Below, piece after piece: positions 9,831 through 24,032 of a DNA stretch of 64,000 nt. This DNA is from Kuschelorhynchus macadamiae (taxonomy: Eukaryota > Arthropoda > Insecta > Coleoptera > Curculionidae), in contig JAUTXW010000598.1 in assembly GCA_030620095.1 (NCBI GenBank), positions 806,001 to 870,000 on the forward strand, given 5' to 3'. The translations under genes and the position numbers were made by a program. Within the stretch, counting starts at the first letter, position 1. Each line of letters starts with the position of its first letter. The notes under the pieces are model-generated. The model did not search any database. It saw only the letters and a list, made by a program, of their open reading frames with translations, and was not told the DNA's origin.

Positions 9831-10282
9831 CATTGTTTCAATGGCATTGATGGGTTTGGATCTTCTTATGTTACTTTTAGAAATATGATTTTACATTTAC
9901 AAGTTTTATTGCATAACTTCTTTCTTCTCTTTGTAGTTTGCAAGTGTTTTAAAGATATTATAGCTGTAAGTTTTTTTTTTTTTTAAGATGTAAAGCAAAT
10001 ACCATTTGGAGTTTTTTTTTACTCTGTAGTGTATTAAATTAAATAAATAAAATATGACTGAGTGTGACAACGTGAATCCAAAAATGTAGACTAATTATTA
10101 AGGATCAGTTTCATCATTTTATACAATAAATATGGTTTTTGTAATGTATTTTTCTGACCTTAACCAGTGAAAAAATTTTTACTATTATCAAATTTGACCA
10201 AGACAGATAAGACGAGTTAAATAAAAGTTTGTAATAAACATTGCAATGGTGTACTACATTTTCGTTTCTTTCTCTATTAAAG
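9831..10282 (+). other. mib2 intron, unassigned
   Basis: AT-rich intron sequence with T and A runs and no recognisable gene or repeat. It ends with a pyrimidine-rich stretch (TTTCTTTCTCTATTAAAG) and the acceptor AG at 10281-10282. Confidence 0.7.
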
Positions 10283-10549
10283 GTACCGATTTTTACCTGC
10301 GCAACAAAAGAGGTTTCAACGTGCTCCATCATGCCGCTCTGAAGGGTAAAAATCTGGCGACGCGGAAACTGTTGGGCCACGCGCGGCAGCTCGTCGACGT
10401 CAAAAAGGACGACGGCTTCTCGGCCCTCCACCTCGCAGCTCTGAACGGGCACAGGGACGTAGTCGAAACGTTGATACGGGCCGGGCAGGCCGACATCGAC
10501 TTGAGGAACAACAGGAACCAGACGGCGTTGTTGTTGGCGGTTAGTCAAG
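10283..10549 (+). CDS. mib2: mind bomb E3 ligase, ankyrin exon B
   Basis: Exon of 267 bp in phase with exon A: a split glycine codon is completed by its first two bases. It encodes ankyrin repeats with NVLHHAALKG, GHARQLVDVKKDDGFSALHL and a third repeat (DIDLRNNRNQTALLLAVSQG). The GFNVLHHAALKG and ARQLVD-KK-DGF signatures are, from memory of the family, closer to vertebrate MIB2 than to MIB1. Donor GTAAAT is at 10550. Ankyrin repeats of mind bomb sit between the substrate-binding N-terminus and the RING fingers. Confidence 0.88.
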
Positions 10550-10941
10550 GTAAATATTGTTACACATTTAGTCCCAGTCACGAATTTGTAAAGAATTAGG
10601 TGAATAACTTATTTATTATTTTAATGAATTAAGCTTACTTTGGTTTTTGATCCATGTGACGACCATGATAGAGGTTTCTGTAGACTATATAAGAATGGTT
10701 ATCTGTATATAGTCAAAAGCAATGTTATCGTGCGGGTCATACGATTTATCAACGACAAACTTTTTAAGTTTGTTTTTCTTTTATTACGTGTAATCATATT
10801 CTCCGCATAAAATCCGGAAGATGAATTAGATAGACCTATGATATTTTCATATGAAAAAAGAGGGTAAACATATAAATACCAGCAGTTGTAAAAATCTTTG
10901 AGCTATGTCACTTCAAAGTCAGATTGACAAGTAGTGACAAA

Positions 10942-11700
10942 ATGAGTAATAGAAAACAATTTTCGGGTTTTTTACATCCACAAGCGAAAAAAATGGTATT
11001 AAATCTAATAAAATATTACGAAAATGAAAATTCACCGGCCAATATCCAGGAGACAGTAGCAAAAGCTCTGGGAATCGGTATAAGAACTGTGCATGAAAAA
11101 AAAAGCATAATTTACTACCGAAGAAGATTAAGAAATGTGCACGAAAATTGCCAAAGACAGAATACTTAAGTGACAATGTAAAAATGGATGTTCATAATGC
11201 AATTTACACATCAAAAACTAATATAACCCTTCAGGTTTTAAAAGAAGCTTTAAAAAATCGAGGCATATTGGAAATTGGACTAAAATCGTTTGTCAAAATT
11301 AATAAAAATGTTGGGTTTTTCGATATAAAAAGGACTGTAATCGAAGATTTTTATGCGAGTTGCCACATATAGCAAGTTAGCGTATCCAGTTTTTAAAGAA
11401 ATACACGGAAAATGTTAATTCAAAATTTAGAAAAGTGGTATTTTTAGACGAGACTTGGATATTTTCTAATGGAAGTGGTTCGAAATCTTGGCAGGACGAG
11501 TCTGTAAAAAGTGTTGAGAAAAAAGGGCTGGGGCAAAATCATATTACGAAAAACACGTGAACGATGGTCTTACATCAGATGAAGTGCAATTTGTTTGGCA
11601 AGATTCATTAAATTATATTACGCCGGAGTACTGGAAGAAATCTGTGGAACATACGGAGAAATTAATATGGGATTGGTGGAATCGAGAACGAGTTCTGTAA
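10942..11700 (+). pseudogene. M6a transposase remnant
   Basis: Starts MSNRKQFSGFLHPQAKKMVL and continues through an HTH region (ETVAKALGIGIRTV). A frameshift near 11095 moves to a frame with LSDNVKMDVHNAIYTSKTNI and LKNRGILEIGLKSFVKI. Then comes FLDETWIFSNGSGSKSW (first catalytic D). The middle of the catalytic core, present in M6b, is deleted: the text jumps from GLGQNHI directly to the terminal part (TPEYWKKSVEHTEKLIWDWW). Not functional. Confidence 0.7.
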
Positions 11701-11880
11701 CTTAAGACTTTTGCCTTCGGATTTTTTCATGTACATTTCTTAATCTTGTTTGGAAGTAAATTATGATTTTTTTTTCATGTACAAGTTTCTGTACATTCCT
11801 TATACCGATTCTCAGAGCTTTTGCCGCTGGCTCCTGAATATTAGCCAGTGAATTTTAATTTAAAAATGTTTCTATTAGAT
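11701..11880 (-). repeat. Inverted copy of M6a transposase N-terminus
   Basis: Read on the minus strand this repeats the start of the M6 transposase (TGGCTAATATTCAGGAGCC, GCAAAAGCTCTGAGAATCGG). It forms an inverted repeat with about 11030-11170. The same arrangement is seen in M6b. Confidence 0.65.
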
Positions 11881-12032
11881 TTGACACCACTTTTTTGCTT
11901 ACTTTTTTAGTACATTTGTAATTTTGTAGGCAATAAATAAATAATTCATTCAAATTAAGAATACTTGTTCCAATTTTAAAGCGTGTTTAAAATAAGTACA
12001 TTTTTTTTATTAATTATAAGACAAAATACAGG

Positions 12033-14640
<2,608 letters not shown>

Positions 14641-14663
14641 TGATTTATAATTATAATCTTGAG

Positions 14664-15190
14664 ATGGCCAGTTACTGCAACAATTACTTTACAAATATTG
14701 TTATAAAAATGGCACAACAGATACAAATACCCAAACATCCTTTTAAAACAAAAACTAGTAATATGGCATCCATGTATCTAAGACCTGTATCGGAAAATGA
14801 GGTAATAAATCAAATTGCTGCTCTGAAAAACGATAGTGCCCCCGGTAAAGATGGAATAACGTCAAAACCTATAAAAATGGTTCATTTGGAAATAATAAAG
14901 CCTTTAACACATATCATAAATTTAACTTTCAAAACAGGAATAGTACCAAATCAATTTAAGGAATCAATAATTACTCCCATATACAAACTATCAACCAATA
15001 AGCCTTTTAAATAATTTTTCAAGACGTTTAATATTTTGTCAGATAGAGAGTTTGGTTTTACAGAAGGCTTAAGTACAACAGACGCCATGTATTGCCTCAC
15101 ATCAGACGTTGTAAATAGCCTGAATACCAGTAAAAAAAGCTTGGCTATTTTTCTTGACCTCTCAAAGGCGTTTGACACTGTTCCTCATGA
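14664..15190 (+). pseudogene. LINE L5, 5' part (RT fingers)
   Basis: Fragment of a LINE reverse transcriptase: YLRPVSENEVINQIAALKND, SAPGKDGITSKPIK, FKESIITPIYK. Then, after internal loss, DREFGFTEGLSTTDAMYCL and LDLSKAFDTVPHDQLI. The text breaks at about 15190, where LINE L4 is inserted in the opposite orientation. The same domain resumes at 17126. Confidence 0.78.
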
Positions 15191-17125
15191 CCAACTGATT
15201 GTCAAAGTCAAAGTCAAGACTGATCTTGTTGACAAAGCTGAAAAATAATAATTATTATATGGCTAGTAATGGTCTTGCCATAACTAATAGTAAAAAAAAA
15301 ATATTACACATTAATATACAAAATAGTACGTCTAAAAAATTAAAAAAGAAACAAACAAATTAACAAATAATTTACATAAAAGTTAAAGATATTAAAAAGT
15401 TGTATACACATATAAATTTAAAAAATGCAGCTAAGATTTTGATGTTTAGAATGAATCATAAACGATCTGAATAATACTCTAATAAGCTATAGTCGGCTTT
15501 TTGTTCCAGATGGATTGTTAATTTTTTTCTAAACGTTTTCAAATCATTTATGTTTCGAAAATATATGGGTAAGTGGTTATACACTTTAACACTTTCATAG
15601 ATGATAGAGTTTTTGGTAGAGGCAAGCCTGGGGATGGGCAGTGGAAGGTTGATGGATTGTCGAGTGTTGTACTGAGAGCCACTGGTGTAATCGTGTCTTC
15701 TCTTATGAATAAGGCACACTGTTTCTAGAATAAACAGGCAAGGCAAGGTTAAGATCCTGGACGAGATGAATAATGGTTTACAATGATCTCGAGGTCGAGC
15801 CTTGTTCAGATACCGAACCGCCCTCTTTTGCAATACAAACACTGAGTTCAGTAAATGATTGGCACTTAGGCCCCAAAATGCCACACCATAACGCAGCTGA
15901 CAGTCTACCATGGAAAAATAGAACATTCTTGCAACAGACCAGCTCAGTTCATTAGACACTACTCTCAGCGCAAAACATGCAGACGCTAGCTTTGAATTTA
16001 GGGAAGAAATATGCTCTGCAAATTTCAATCTGTCATCCAGTGTTATACCTAAGAATTTAATAGAAGGTTTGCATTCGATGGTTTGATCATTTAATATAAG
16101 GGGATCCATTGAAAATTTGAATGACAAGATGTTTGTCTTCTTAACATTAAAACAAAGTGAATTTGAATTGCACCAAGTCTTTACCTTAACAATATCACTA
16201 GTCATCACCCCATGTAAGCTCTCACTCAAGCCACGCCAAAGAATTGTGGTATCATCTGCGAATAACGTGAATTTACCTTGAATATTTAAAAAAGACAAAT
16301 CGTTAATATATAGAAGGAACAACACGGGGCCCAACACCGATCCCTGTGGAACGCCACTTATAATTCTTTGGCTATCAGACGCAGAACTACCACACTGCAC
16401 AAACTGAAATCTATCAGACAAGTAAGTTTTAAACCAGTTCAAAGCTTGACTACGGAAGCCATATACATTAAGTTTTAGTAGCAGTGTTCTGTGACATACA
16501 CAATCAAATGCTTTTGAGAAATCACAGAACACTGCCGCCACTGAATCACATACGTTCATTCCCAAATACACCTGCTCCAAGAATGCAAAAATTGCATCAT
16601 TTGTACCCTTACATTTCTGAAATCCAAACTGCGCTTTATGAAGTATATTAAAACGAGCCAAATGGGACATAACGCGTACTTTTACAAGTTTTTCAATAAC
16701 CTTAGAAATTGAAGACAGCAATGCAATAGGCCTAAGATTAGATGGATCGTCCAAGTCGCCACCCTTATATAAAGGGATAACTAAAGAAGTTTTCAAACAG
16801 TCCGGAAATATACCAGTTGAAAAAGAAAGGTTTATCAGGTCTACCAGTGTATGCAGGGCTGCGTCAGGGAGGTTTATCAAAATCCGCACTGACAAGCCAT
16901 CTGATCCTGCGGACTTTTTATTAATAATTTCGGACAAGGTTTTAGTTACTTCTTTAAAATTTGTCTCATGTAATTCAAAATTCTCCGGTACATACACGTC
17001 ATGCAGGTACTCTAAGGGATTTTTTTTTGGAGCTAAGTTGCTGGTTAATTTGTCTGCGATGGTACAGTAGAAGGTATTTATAACATTGGGCTCAATTGAG
17101 ATGTTGGGTCTAGAAGATTGATATC
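15190..17125 (-). mobile_element. LINE L4, inserted into L5
   Basis: Minus-strand LINE, 5'-truncated near 17115-17125. Its 3' end, at 15197-15220, is a short tandem of GTCAAA (TTTGAC on the element's own strand). It separates two halves of L5. GATTG occurs at both junctions and could be a short target duplication; this is not certain. Confidence 0.75.
15456..16997 (-). CDS. LINE L4 reverse transcriptase
   Basis: An open frame of 513 codons covering a full reverse transcriptase: SAGSDGLSVRIL, LVIPLYKGGDLDDPSNLRPI, QFGFQKCKGTNDAI, FCDFSKAFDCV, GVPQGSVLGPVLFLLYINDL and the catalytic TLFADDTTIL near 16265. A C-terminal LINE domain follows (VAFWGLSANHL, CKPLFI, YNHLPIYFRNI). The methionine at 16997 is not the natural start: the protein continues upstream in another frame, broken at a T8 run near 17021. 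No stop inside the visible RT. Confidence 0.82.
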   Translation of the reverse strand: MYVPENFELHETNFKEVTKTLSEIINKKSAGSDGLSVRILINLPDAALHTLVDLINLSFSTGIFPDCLKTSLVIPLYKGGDLDDPSNLRPIALLSSISKVIEKLVKVRVMSHLARFNILHKAQFGFQKCKGTNDAIFAFLEQVYLGMNVCDSVAAVFCDFSKAFDCVCHRTLLLKLNVYGFRSQALNWFKTYLSDRFQFVQCGSSASDSQRIISGVPQGSVLGPVLFLLYINDLSFLNIQGKFTLFADDTTILWRGLSESLHGVMTSDIVKVKTWCNSNSLCFNVKKTNILSFKFSMDPLILNDQTIECKPSIKFLGITLDDRLKFAEHISSLNSKLASACFALRVVSNELSWSVARMFYFSMVDCQLRYGVAFWGLSANHLLNSVFVLQKRAVRYLNKARPRDHCKPLFISSRILTLPCLFILETVCLIHKRRHDYTSGSQYNTRQSINLPLPIPRLASTKNSIIYESVKVYNHLPIYFRNINDLKTFRKKLTIHLEQKADYSLLEYYSDRL

Positions 17126-18388
17126 CTTATGCAGTGTGGGATACGGGGCGCAGTGTTGGAAGTCTTTGCCAGCTACCTGTCAGAACGATATCAACATGTT
17201 AAAATAAATGATCCATTAAAAATTAAAATAGGTGTTCCTCAGGGTACTATTCTAGGCCCTATACTTTTTATAACATATTTAAATTCGCTTTTAAACTTAA
17301 AAATAAACGGTAAATTAATATCATATGCAGATGACACAGCATTAATATTCTCAGGCGATACTTGGGAACAAACAAGACTAAAGGCAGTAAACGGTTTTAT
17401 TATAGTTAAAAGTTAAAGCAGTTAAGAACATAAAATATCTAGGAATAATAATCGATCAGCACCTGAAATGGACAGACCACATTATACACTTAACAAACAG
17501 ACTGCCCAATCTTATATAAAAATTTTATATGTTGAGAGAGTTTTTGAGTAGTAAATTGATAAAATTGATCTATAAATCTTTAGTAGAAACTCTACTTAGG
17601 TATGGACTAATAATATGGGGAGGAGCATACAAAAGTAATCTTCGCTCACTGCAACTTATTCAAAACTATATCCTAAAAATAATTTTCAATAAAAATAGGC
17701 TCTACTCAGCAAAGCTATTATATAGCGAAGATATTAATAGTATAAATTTATTGTACATACATTATCTATGCTCTTTTATACATAAAACAAATAAAACTAG
17801 ATCATATTAACCATGCCCACTACACAAGACAAAATAAAAATAATCATCTGACCTTACCATTGAATTATCGAGATATAAATTGACGATTTTTAGATTATCT
17901 GGTCATAAAATTTTACAACATGCTGCCTACTGAAATAAGAGAACATATAAATATAAAAATATTTAACAAAAAAAGTAAAACATACATATATAACAACCTT
18001 GACACATTTTGTGCTCTTTTAAATCAAAAGAGGAAGTGCTAATTATAATTACTTGTTAACTTAACAATAAAATAATTATTGATTGATACAGGTTTGTGGT
18101 TACCCCCGTGCCTCCCCCATCCACATTTATACTAACTCATTATATTGTTACTATGTATACTTAGTTTCATTTGAGTTTTCATTATAATAAGAAATAGACT
18201 TATATTGTAATAGCATAATGTAAAATATCAACAAAGAAGAGACAGTACATGAGTACATACAGATGCTCTTGCATTTAGGTACCCCTTAAAATTGTTTAAT
18301 AATGAAACCAATATAATCAACTGGATCAATTATATATTTTACAAATTGTATGAAATTGAGTAAATAAATAAATAAAAAATAAATAAAT
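17126..18388 (+). pseudogene. LINE L5, 3' part
   Basis: Continues the RT of L5 after L4: CGIRGAVLEVFASYLSERYQ, IGVPQGTILGPILFITYLNSL and YADDTALIF near 17320. A stop at 17414 and further frame changes follow. The C-terminal region is recognisable (VETLLRYGLIIWGGAYKSNL) to about 18040. An untranslated stretch then ends in an A-rich TAAA/ATAAATAA tail at 18360-18388. Inactive. Confidence 0.75.
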
Positions 18389-18746
18389 TGAAATATTATG
18401 CAATAACTACAAAATAATTTAATTTCCTTTTCTACAATAATTAGCAATCCTAAGCATTTAAATATTATAGTTATTATATTTTTGTATTGTCACCTTGTAA
18501 TGGGCAAGTCCCAAATAAATACAGTAAATTTGATTCATAATGTTGGTGACCTTTGGACCCGCACGATAAGACCGACTATATCTGCCAACTGCACCAAAAA
18601 AAAAACTTTTCTATTCAACCTTTTTTAAATCTCTACAATTTTTAAAATATCTCTGTTAGGTAACAGAGTAATCTTTAGAAATAGTTTCTAACTGACATAA
18701 TTGATTTAACCAGATTTAGTCAAAGTAAGTAATTATATGTTTCCAG
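18389..18746 (+). other. mib2 intron, unassigned
   Basis: AT-rich sequence. GGACCCGCACGATAAGACCG at 18558-18577 resembles, in reverse, the outer end of M6 (TATAGTC, TTATCGTGCGGGTC) and may be a relic end. The acceptor of exon C is at 18745-18746. Confidence 0.5.
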
Positions 18747-19259
18747 GTCATTGTGATGTCATAGAGCTCCTAATTAAACTCAAAGCTAACATAAACGCTA
18801 CCGACGAGGACGAAGATTCCGCTTTACACATCGTACTTATGAAGAGAAGCCACCTGAATGGGGAAGTCAACCAGGCGCAGAATCCTCTCATATACTCGAT
18901 CTACCACAGCATCCACGTGGCTGAACACCAACTGGCCATAGCGATCGCCTGCTTCCTAATACAGCAGGGCGTGAACGTAGAAGCTGTCAACAATAAAGAT
19001 CAATCGGCACTAGATCTGCTGCAAGACGAGGCCTTGCGAGAACTTCTCAAAAGTTATATTCCTGCCAACGACAATAACGACACCGAACTGAACGCTCAAG
19101 ATTTTCCCAATTTGGAGATATTGTCCCTTAACGAGGCGAGGGTGGATAATTATAACCTGACTGATAACGCGCCAAAAAATAGTCCTGCCAAAAATCCTAT
19201 TATCGAAGATCATAGGAGTACGAGACAAAGTCGCAAGCTCGACAAGTCAATAGATATAG
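18747..19259 (+). CDS. mib2: mind bomb E3 ligase, last ankyrin repeats and linker (exon C)
   Basis: Exon of 513 bp, phase 1 at both ends, in frame with exon B. It first completes the ankyrin array (HCDVIELLIKLKANINATDE, EDSALHIVLMKR). Then comes the family's irregular segment with a helical IAIACFLIQQGVNVEAVNNK and SALDLL repeat, and a polar linker (NSPAKNPIIEDHRSTRQSRK) leading to the RING region. The donor is at 19260 (GTAAGT). The exon is intact, with no stop or frameshift. Confidence 0.86.
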
Positions 19260-19374
19260 GTAAGTTGTAATTTTAATCTGTGATTTACTTTGAAATTTAC
19301 TGACTACAGATATTTTAACAGGCAAAAGTACTAGTATTTTTTTGAGTATAAAAGGGAATAACACTTACAACCTT

Positions 19375-19580
19375 ATTCACTAAAGGGGGTTTAAATGTAG
19401 ACCAGATCTAACTTGACAGTTATAGGTTTAAGATGACATTTTTAACAATTGAACAAATCATTTTTCTAAATGTCACAATTACAAAATGGCAGTGACATAA
19501 GCGAAACAACTGGCGAACTAAGAGTTTTAAGTACCATGGGAACTAGACCTGGCCTAACTCTTAAACCTTTTTAGTAAATA
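19375..19580. repeat. MITE-like inverted-repeat element
   Basis: About 205 bp flanked by imperfect inverted arms of about 36 bp: CACTAAAGGGGGTTTAAA on the left, and on the right the inverse of a TTTACTAAAAAGGTTTAA-type sequence. No coding capacity. Probably a non-autonomous DNA transposon; the family is not identified. Confidence 0.5.
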
Positions 19581-20045
19581 CGGGGTTTATGGTCTTCGGA
19601 TTTTCAAACTTACGTTTTTTTAACAAGACGGCAACATTGTTAAGCATACTTTTTGAGAGTTGCACAAATTGTTATTGGTTTAAGCGTAAATTATAACTTT
19701 CTAGCTCTTAATTGTCGACGTGTCGTTCCATGGGAATGGCGGAATCCTGCTATTTGATTAATTACAGGAATTTAGTTCCTCGGGAATTTGTCTATCTTAA
19801 GCTTGGAAAATGCAACCAGTAAAGAGTATGTTTACCAGCCCCATTTTTATTTTTTTTGAACTGGTTTTGTTACTTTTCTAATAAGTAATAAAATGTCGAC
19901 AGAGCTTAAATGTACTCCTATGTCACTTGGAGGCTACAAACAAGCGCACTTTTATATCAAGACATGAAAACGTTTTTATATATATATATATATACTTTCT
20001 TGTAGGCCGTTTTGCACCTGCAGAAATTATATATTTCTGCTATTC

Positions 20046-20049
<4 letters not shown>
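19581..20049 (+). other. mib2 intron, unassigned
   Basis: AT-rich sequence with no gene or clear repeat; short TA run at 19977-19994. Confidence 0.6.
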
Positions 20050-20096
<47 letters not shown>

Positions 20097-20101
20097 ATAT
20101 A
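20050..20101. repeat. (TA)n microsatellite
   Basis: About 50 bp of TA dinucleotides with a small ATACATGTATA imperfection, directly abutting the left end of transposon M2. Confidence 0.95.
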
Positions 20102-23000
20102 CAGGGTGTCCCAATAGTGCGTTCTCGGTTTATATCTTGATAACGGATAGCGATATAAAAAAATTTCAAATACAAAAGTTGTAGAACAATACATAACCTA
20201 AAATTATTTTCATTTATACAGGGTGTCTCAAAAATCTGTAGTGAGGCAAAGTAGTGTTTTTTCTTATGGGAAACCTTGTATATTTTTGCATATTTAGATT
20301 CTGCTCGTGATTCTACACATTTTTTGTACAACATGTCCTATGTCTAAATCTGATAGTTTTTCTAATATCCGCCATTTTGTGCCTTTTTTCAAACGACGTG
20401 GACCGTTGGCTTTTTGATATAGGATTATGATTTTTGGCAGGAACATTAACAAAAGTATGGGTTGACTTTCAACGTGAACAAAATTTGTCGGCGTTGTACA
20501 GGGGGTCCTAGATATAAGTAGGAGAAATTAACAAAAAATTAAAAACATATCTTCATTTTTTTAAATGGAATGTATAGTATTTTAATATTTTAGACTATTC
20601 GTGACCCAAAACCCTATCTTTCGTTATAAATATGTCCTATACCTATTTGTCATAGTTTCCGAGATTTTGACATTTTTGTATTTATTATTTGGTTTTCAAT
20701 GGCAATCGCCTTAGAATTTGCTTTATTATTGAATTTTCTAATTATAATACACTACAAGTGACGCAAAATTAAAAATTCAGCCCTTAATATTGTGCTAAGA
20801 ATGGCGACTTAAAGACTTAGAACAGATATTTTACCAACTATTCTTAAATATTTACTATTTTGGCTATTATAAAAGCGTAGGTAGTGTCAACATTTAGTTA
20901 AAACTTAATGCACGGAGATGCCTTAGACAATCCCAAAGGAAAAACAAATGAAAGCGGGGAAAATGTTGTCATGGCGAAATGTCAGACTCTTGTATTTGTG
21001 TAGTAACGGTGTTCAAATTGATTCAAAATGAATTTTTCTAGAGAAGAATTAATTAACATGATTTATGTTTTGGGCGCAAGTGATCAAAATTGTTTTTTAG
21101 CAAGTAGAGTTTATGCGCAACGGTTTAGCAATGCCGAACGTCATCCTCATGAGGTATCATTTGTCAGACTCAAACAACGATTTGAAAGAACTGGATGTGT
21201 CGATTACGAACAAAAATTGGAAAGGCAGAAAAGAGCCGCAAATGAAGAAACTGAATATCTTGTTATGCAAGCTTTAATTGAAAATCCTCATATTTCATGT
21301 AGGCAGTTAGAAAAGGAGAGAAGTATTGCTAAATCTACGGCAAACAGAATAATTAGAAAACATAAATTTCACCCATACCATATTCAACTGGTACAAGAGC
21401 TGGATCAAGACGATTTCAATCGAAGACTTGATTTTTGTATTTGGGCATTAGCAAAAAGTAGAGAAGAACATGATTTTTTTCAATAACATTTTATTTACTG
21501 ACGAAACGACATTTCATAAAAATGGATACGTCAACCGACATAATTTCCACTATTATAGTTCTGAAAACCCCAGATTCATTATCCCCTTGGATCACCAGCA
21601 TAGATGGTCTCTTAATGTATGGGCTGGTATAATCGGTAACCGTATCATTGGACCTTATTTTTTCGAAAATAGAGTTAATGGAGACACATTCCTAAATTTA
21701 CTGCAAAACAGTTTGCAGGAGTGGATTGACGAATTACCTTTGAATTTAGTGAGGCGGATGTGGTTCCAACTAGATGGCGCTCCGGCACATTTTAGCAGGC
21801 AGGCAGGTGATGCAATTTTTAGACGCGAATTATGAAAATAAATGGATTGGTAGGGGAGGTCCAGTATCATGGCCGGCCAGGTCTCCGGACCTCTTGTTAA
21901 AGAGCAAGTTTAGCAAACGCCACCCACTGCCATAGAGAATATGAAAATGAGAATTAGAAATGCATGTACAAATATCAATGCCGCGATGCTGAATAGAGTT
22001 AACAATTCCTTTGTGAATCGGCTACAAGTGTGTGTTGAAAGAAATGGTTGTCATATTGAACATTTAATCAAGTGATTGTAGGACTTCTTTTTCTGTTGTG
22101 TCTCTTTAATTAAAATATTTATTTGCCTTTTTACATAAAAAAAATAAATAGACTGAATTTTTAATTTTGCATTTATTACTGTGTATTAACGTACAGGGTG
22201 ATTCACCGAGATTTGCCACCCCCCTTAATTCCTTTATTTTTAATAACAGAGAAAAAGTTGAAATACAAAAGTGTCCCTCGGATATCAACTTTGTTATTTT
22301 AAATGGAACACCCTATTTTTGGATTCCTCGGAAAATTCTATAAATTCGATAATAAAGCAAATTCTAAGGCGATTGCCATAGAAAACCAAGTAATAAATAC
22401 AAAAATGTCAAACTCTCGAAAACTATGACAAATAGGTATAGGACATATTTATAACGAAAGATAGGATTTTGGGTCACGAATAGTCTAAAATATTAAAATT
22501 CTATACATTCCGTTTAGAAAAATGAACATATGATGTTTTTAATTTTATTCATTTCTCCTACTTATTTACCCCCTGTACAACGCCGACATTTTTTTGTTCA
22601 CGTTGAAAGTCAACCCATACTTTTGTTAATGTTCCTGCCAAAAATCATAATCCTATATCAAAAAGCCAACGGCCCACGTCGTTTGAAAAAAGGCACTGCA
22701 ATTCATAATGTTTTACAAAATGGCGGATATTAGAAAAACTATCAGATTTAGACATAGGACATGTTATACAGAAAATGTGTAGAATCACGAGCAGAATCTA
22801 AATATGCAAAAATATACAGGGTGTCCCGTAAGAAAAAACACAAATTTGCTTCGCTACAGATTTTTGAGACACCCTGTATAAATGAAAATAATTTTGGGTT
22901 ATGTAGCCCGTATTGTTCTACAACTTTTGCATTTGAACTTTTTTTATATCTCTATCTGTTATCAAGATATCAACCGAGAACGCACTATTGGGACACTCTG
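20102..23000 (+). mobile_element. DNA transposon M2 (long TIR)
   Basis: A 2899-bp element between TA dinucleotides. Left end CAGGGTGTCCCAATAGTGCG; the right end is its inverse with one difference. TIRs of about 650 bp (20102-20745 and 22340-23000). A second CAGGGTGTC-type motif lies about 115 bp inside each end (20218 and about 22875). One broken transposase gene is present on the + strand. Confidence 0.86.
21028..22075 (+). pseudogene. M2 transposase, inactivated
   Basis: Starts MNFSREELINMIYVLGASDQ. The N-terminal HTH domain (VYAQRFSNAERHPHEVSFVR) is followed by a second HTH (SCRQLEKERSIAKSTANRII). A frameshift near 21475 precedes ILFTDETTFHKNGYVNRHNF (first D). WFQLDGAPAHFSRQ carries the second D. 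Another frameshift lies near 21815. The sequence then runs WPARSPDLL and loses the segment with the third catalytic D (about 40 bp deleted near 21895). The C-terminus CVERNGCHIEHLIK is recognisable. No intron seen. Confidence 0.8.
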
Positions 23001-23109
23001 TATATATAAATGGGACTCTTAATCATAATAAAATGATTAATTTTAAATTTGTTGCGCATTAGTCAAAACATTTTATGTTAAGTTTTGTATGCAACCGGAA
23101 TATCATGTT

Positions 23110-23540
23110 CTTTGAAACTGGTTTAATTTGGCAACATTGTTGAATAGACGTTTATCTCAGAATTTCTGCTACTGATTTCTGTTTTGTAATGGTAAAAGAA
23201 TCAGCATCCGAGCTTTTTGCAGATCTTTGCGTCTTCGGGTCCCTAGATCCCGAAAAAACATTTTCTTCCACATCCGTCAATCTGTACGTGGTATAGTTCA
23301 ATAATGTCTTATCTAATTGACGTAAAATTTTGGTTAAAAATCGAGTCATATGGGGATGAGATGTTTACATTTTAGTAAAAATCCAATATGGTAAATCAAA
23401 ATGGCAGTCTAATGAAAATGTTAAAAAAATGTAGTACCAAAGAACTACTTATCCAATTGATTTGAACGTTTGCACCAAATTCAAGTATTAAACAGTGATA
23501 GACTTGTAAGTTTTCGTGCAAATCCTAACCTGCAAAACAA
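23110..23540 (-). repeat. Dispersed repeat R, long copy
   Basis: Read on the minus strand it matches the repeat at 35290-35725, including CATATGAC, the GGGATCTAGGGACCCGAAG block and AAAGATCTGC. No ORF of note. Confidence 0.45.
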
Positions 23541-24032
23541 CTAATAAAAAGTTTAAATATCGGTAAAGATCCATTTTCTGGAATAAAACCGTTGTATGGA
23601 GGAAAATAATGAAGAAGCTCCCTAGTTTCTGAAACTCTTTTTGTGACAATGAGTTTTCGTGAATTGCACCAAATGAGTTCTCTTTGCAATCACACGGGCA
23701 AAATTTAAGATCTGTTATTTGCTGATGACTTCGTTAGTGTTTTCGTTTCATCTTCAAATTTTCCTCTTGTACAGGGTGTTCCAGCGAGGACTGAACAGGG
23801 ACCTATTTTCGACCTTCCTTGTATTTTGGAAAAATTCAAAATAGCCAATCGATGTATTTTTTCTTGTAGAATCCAAAAATATCATCGAGCTTCACCTGTT
23901 TAAAATATACGATAGGTTGGTATAGGTGATCAAGGTAAAATGACGTTTGAATGCTTTGTCAATAAAAATTGACATTATTTTAATTATTGTCGAAGTCTTC
24001 ACCTAAAAAATATATATTTGACTCTGATCGAA

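Larger units (their letters stand above)
10713..12030 (+). mobile_element. DNA transposon relic M6a (IS630-like)
   Basis: Homologous to M6b at 45889-47829 with the same start (TAGTCAAAAGCA, TTATCGTG) and the same 3' segment (AATTATAAGACAAA). It contains a decayed transposase at 10942-11700 with a large internal deletion. An inverted copy of the transposase N-terminal region lies at 11701-11880. The right end abuts a 200-bp (TA)n tract. Confidence 0.7.

Noticed and set aside
18553..18582. M6-like terminal sequence
   Set aside because: Only about 20 bases of resemblance (GACCCGCACGATAA); kept as a remark, not called as an element.
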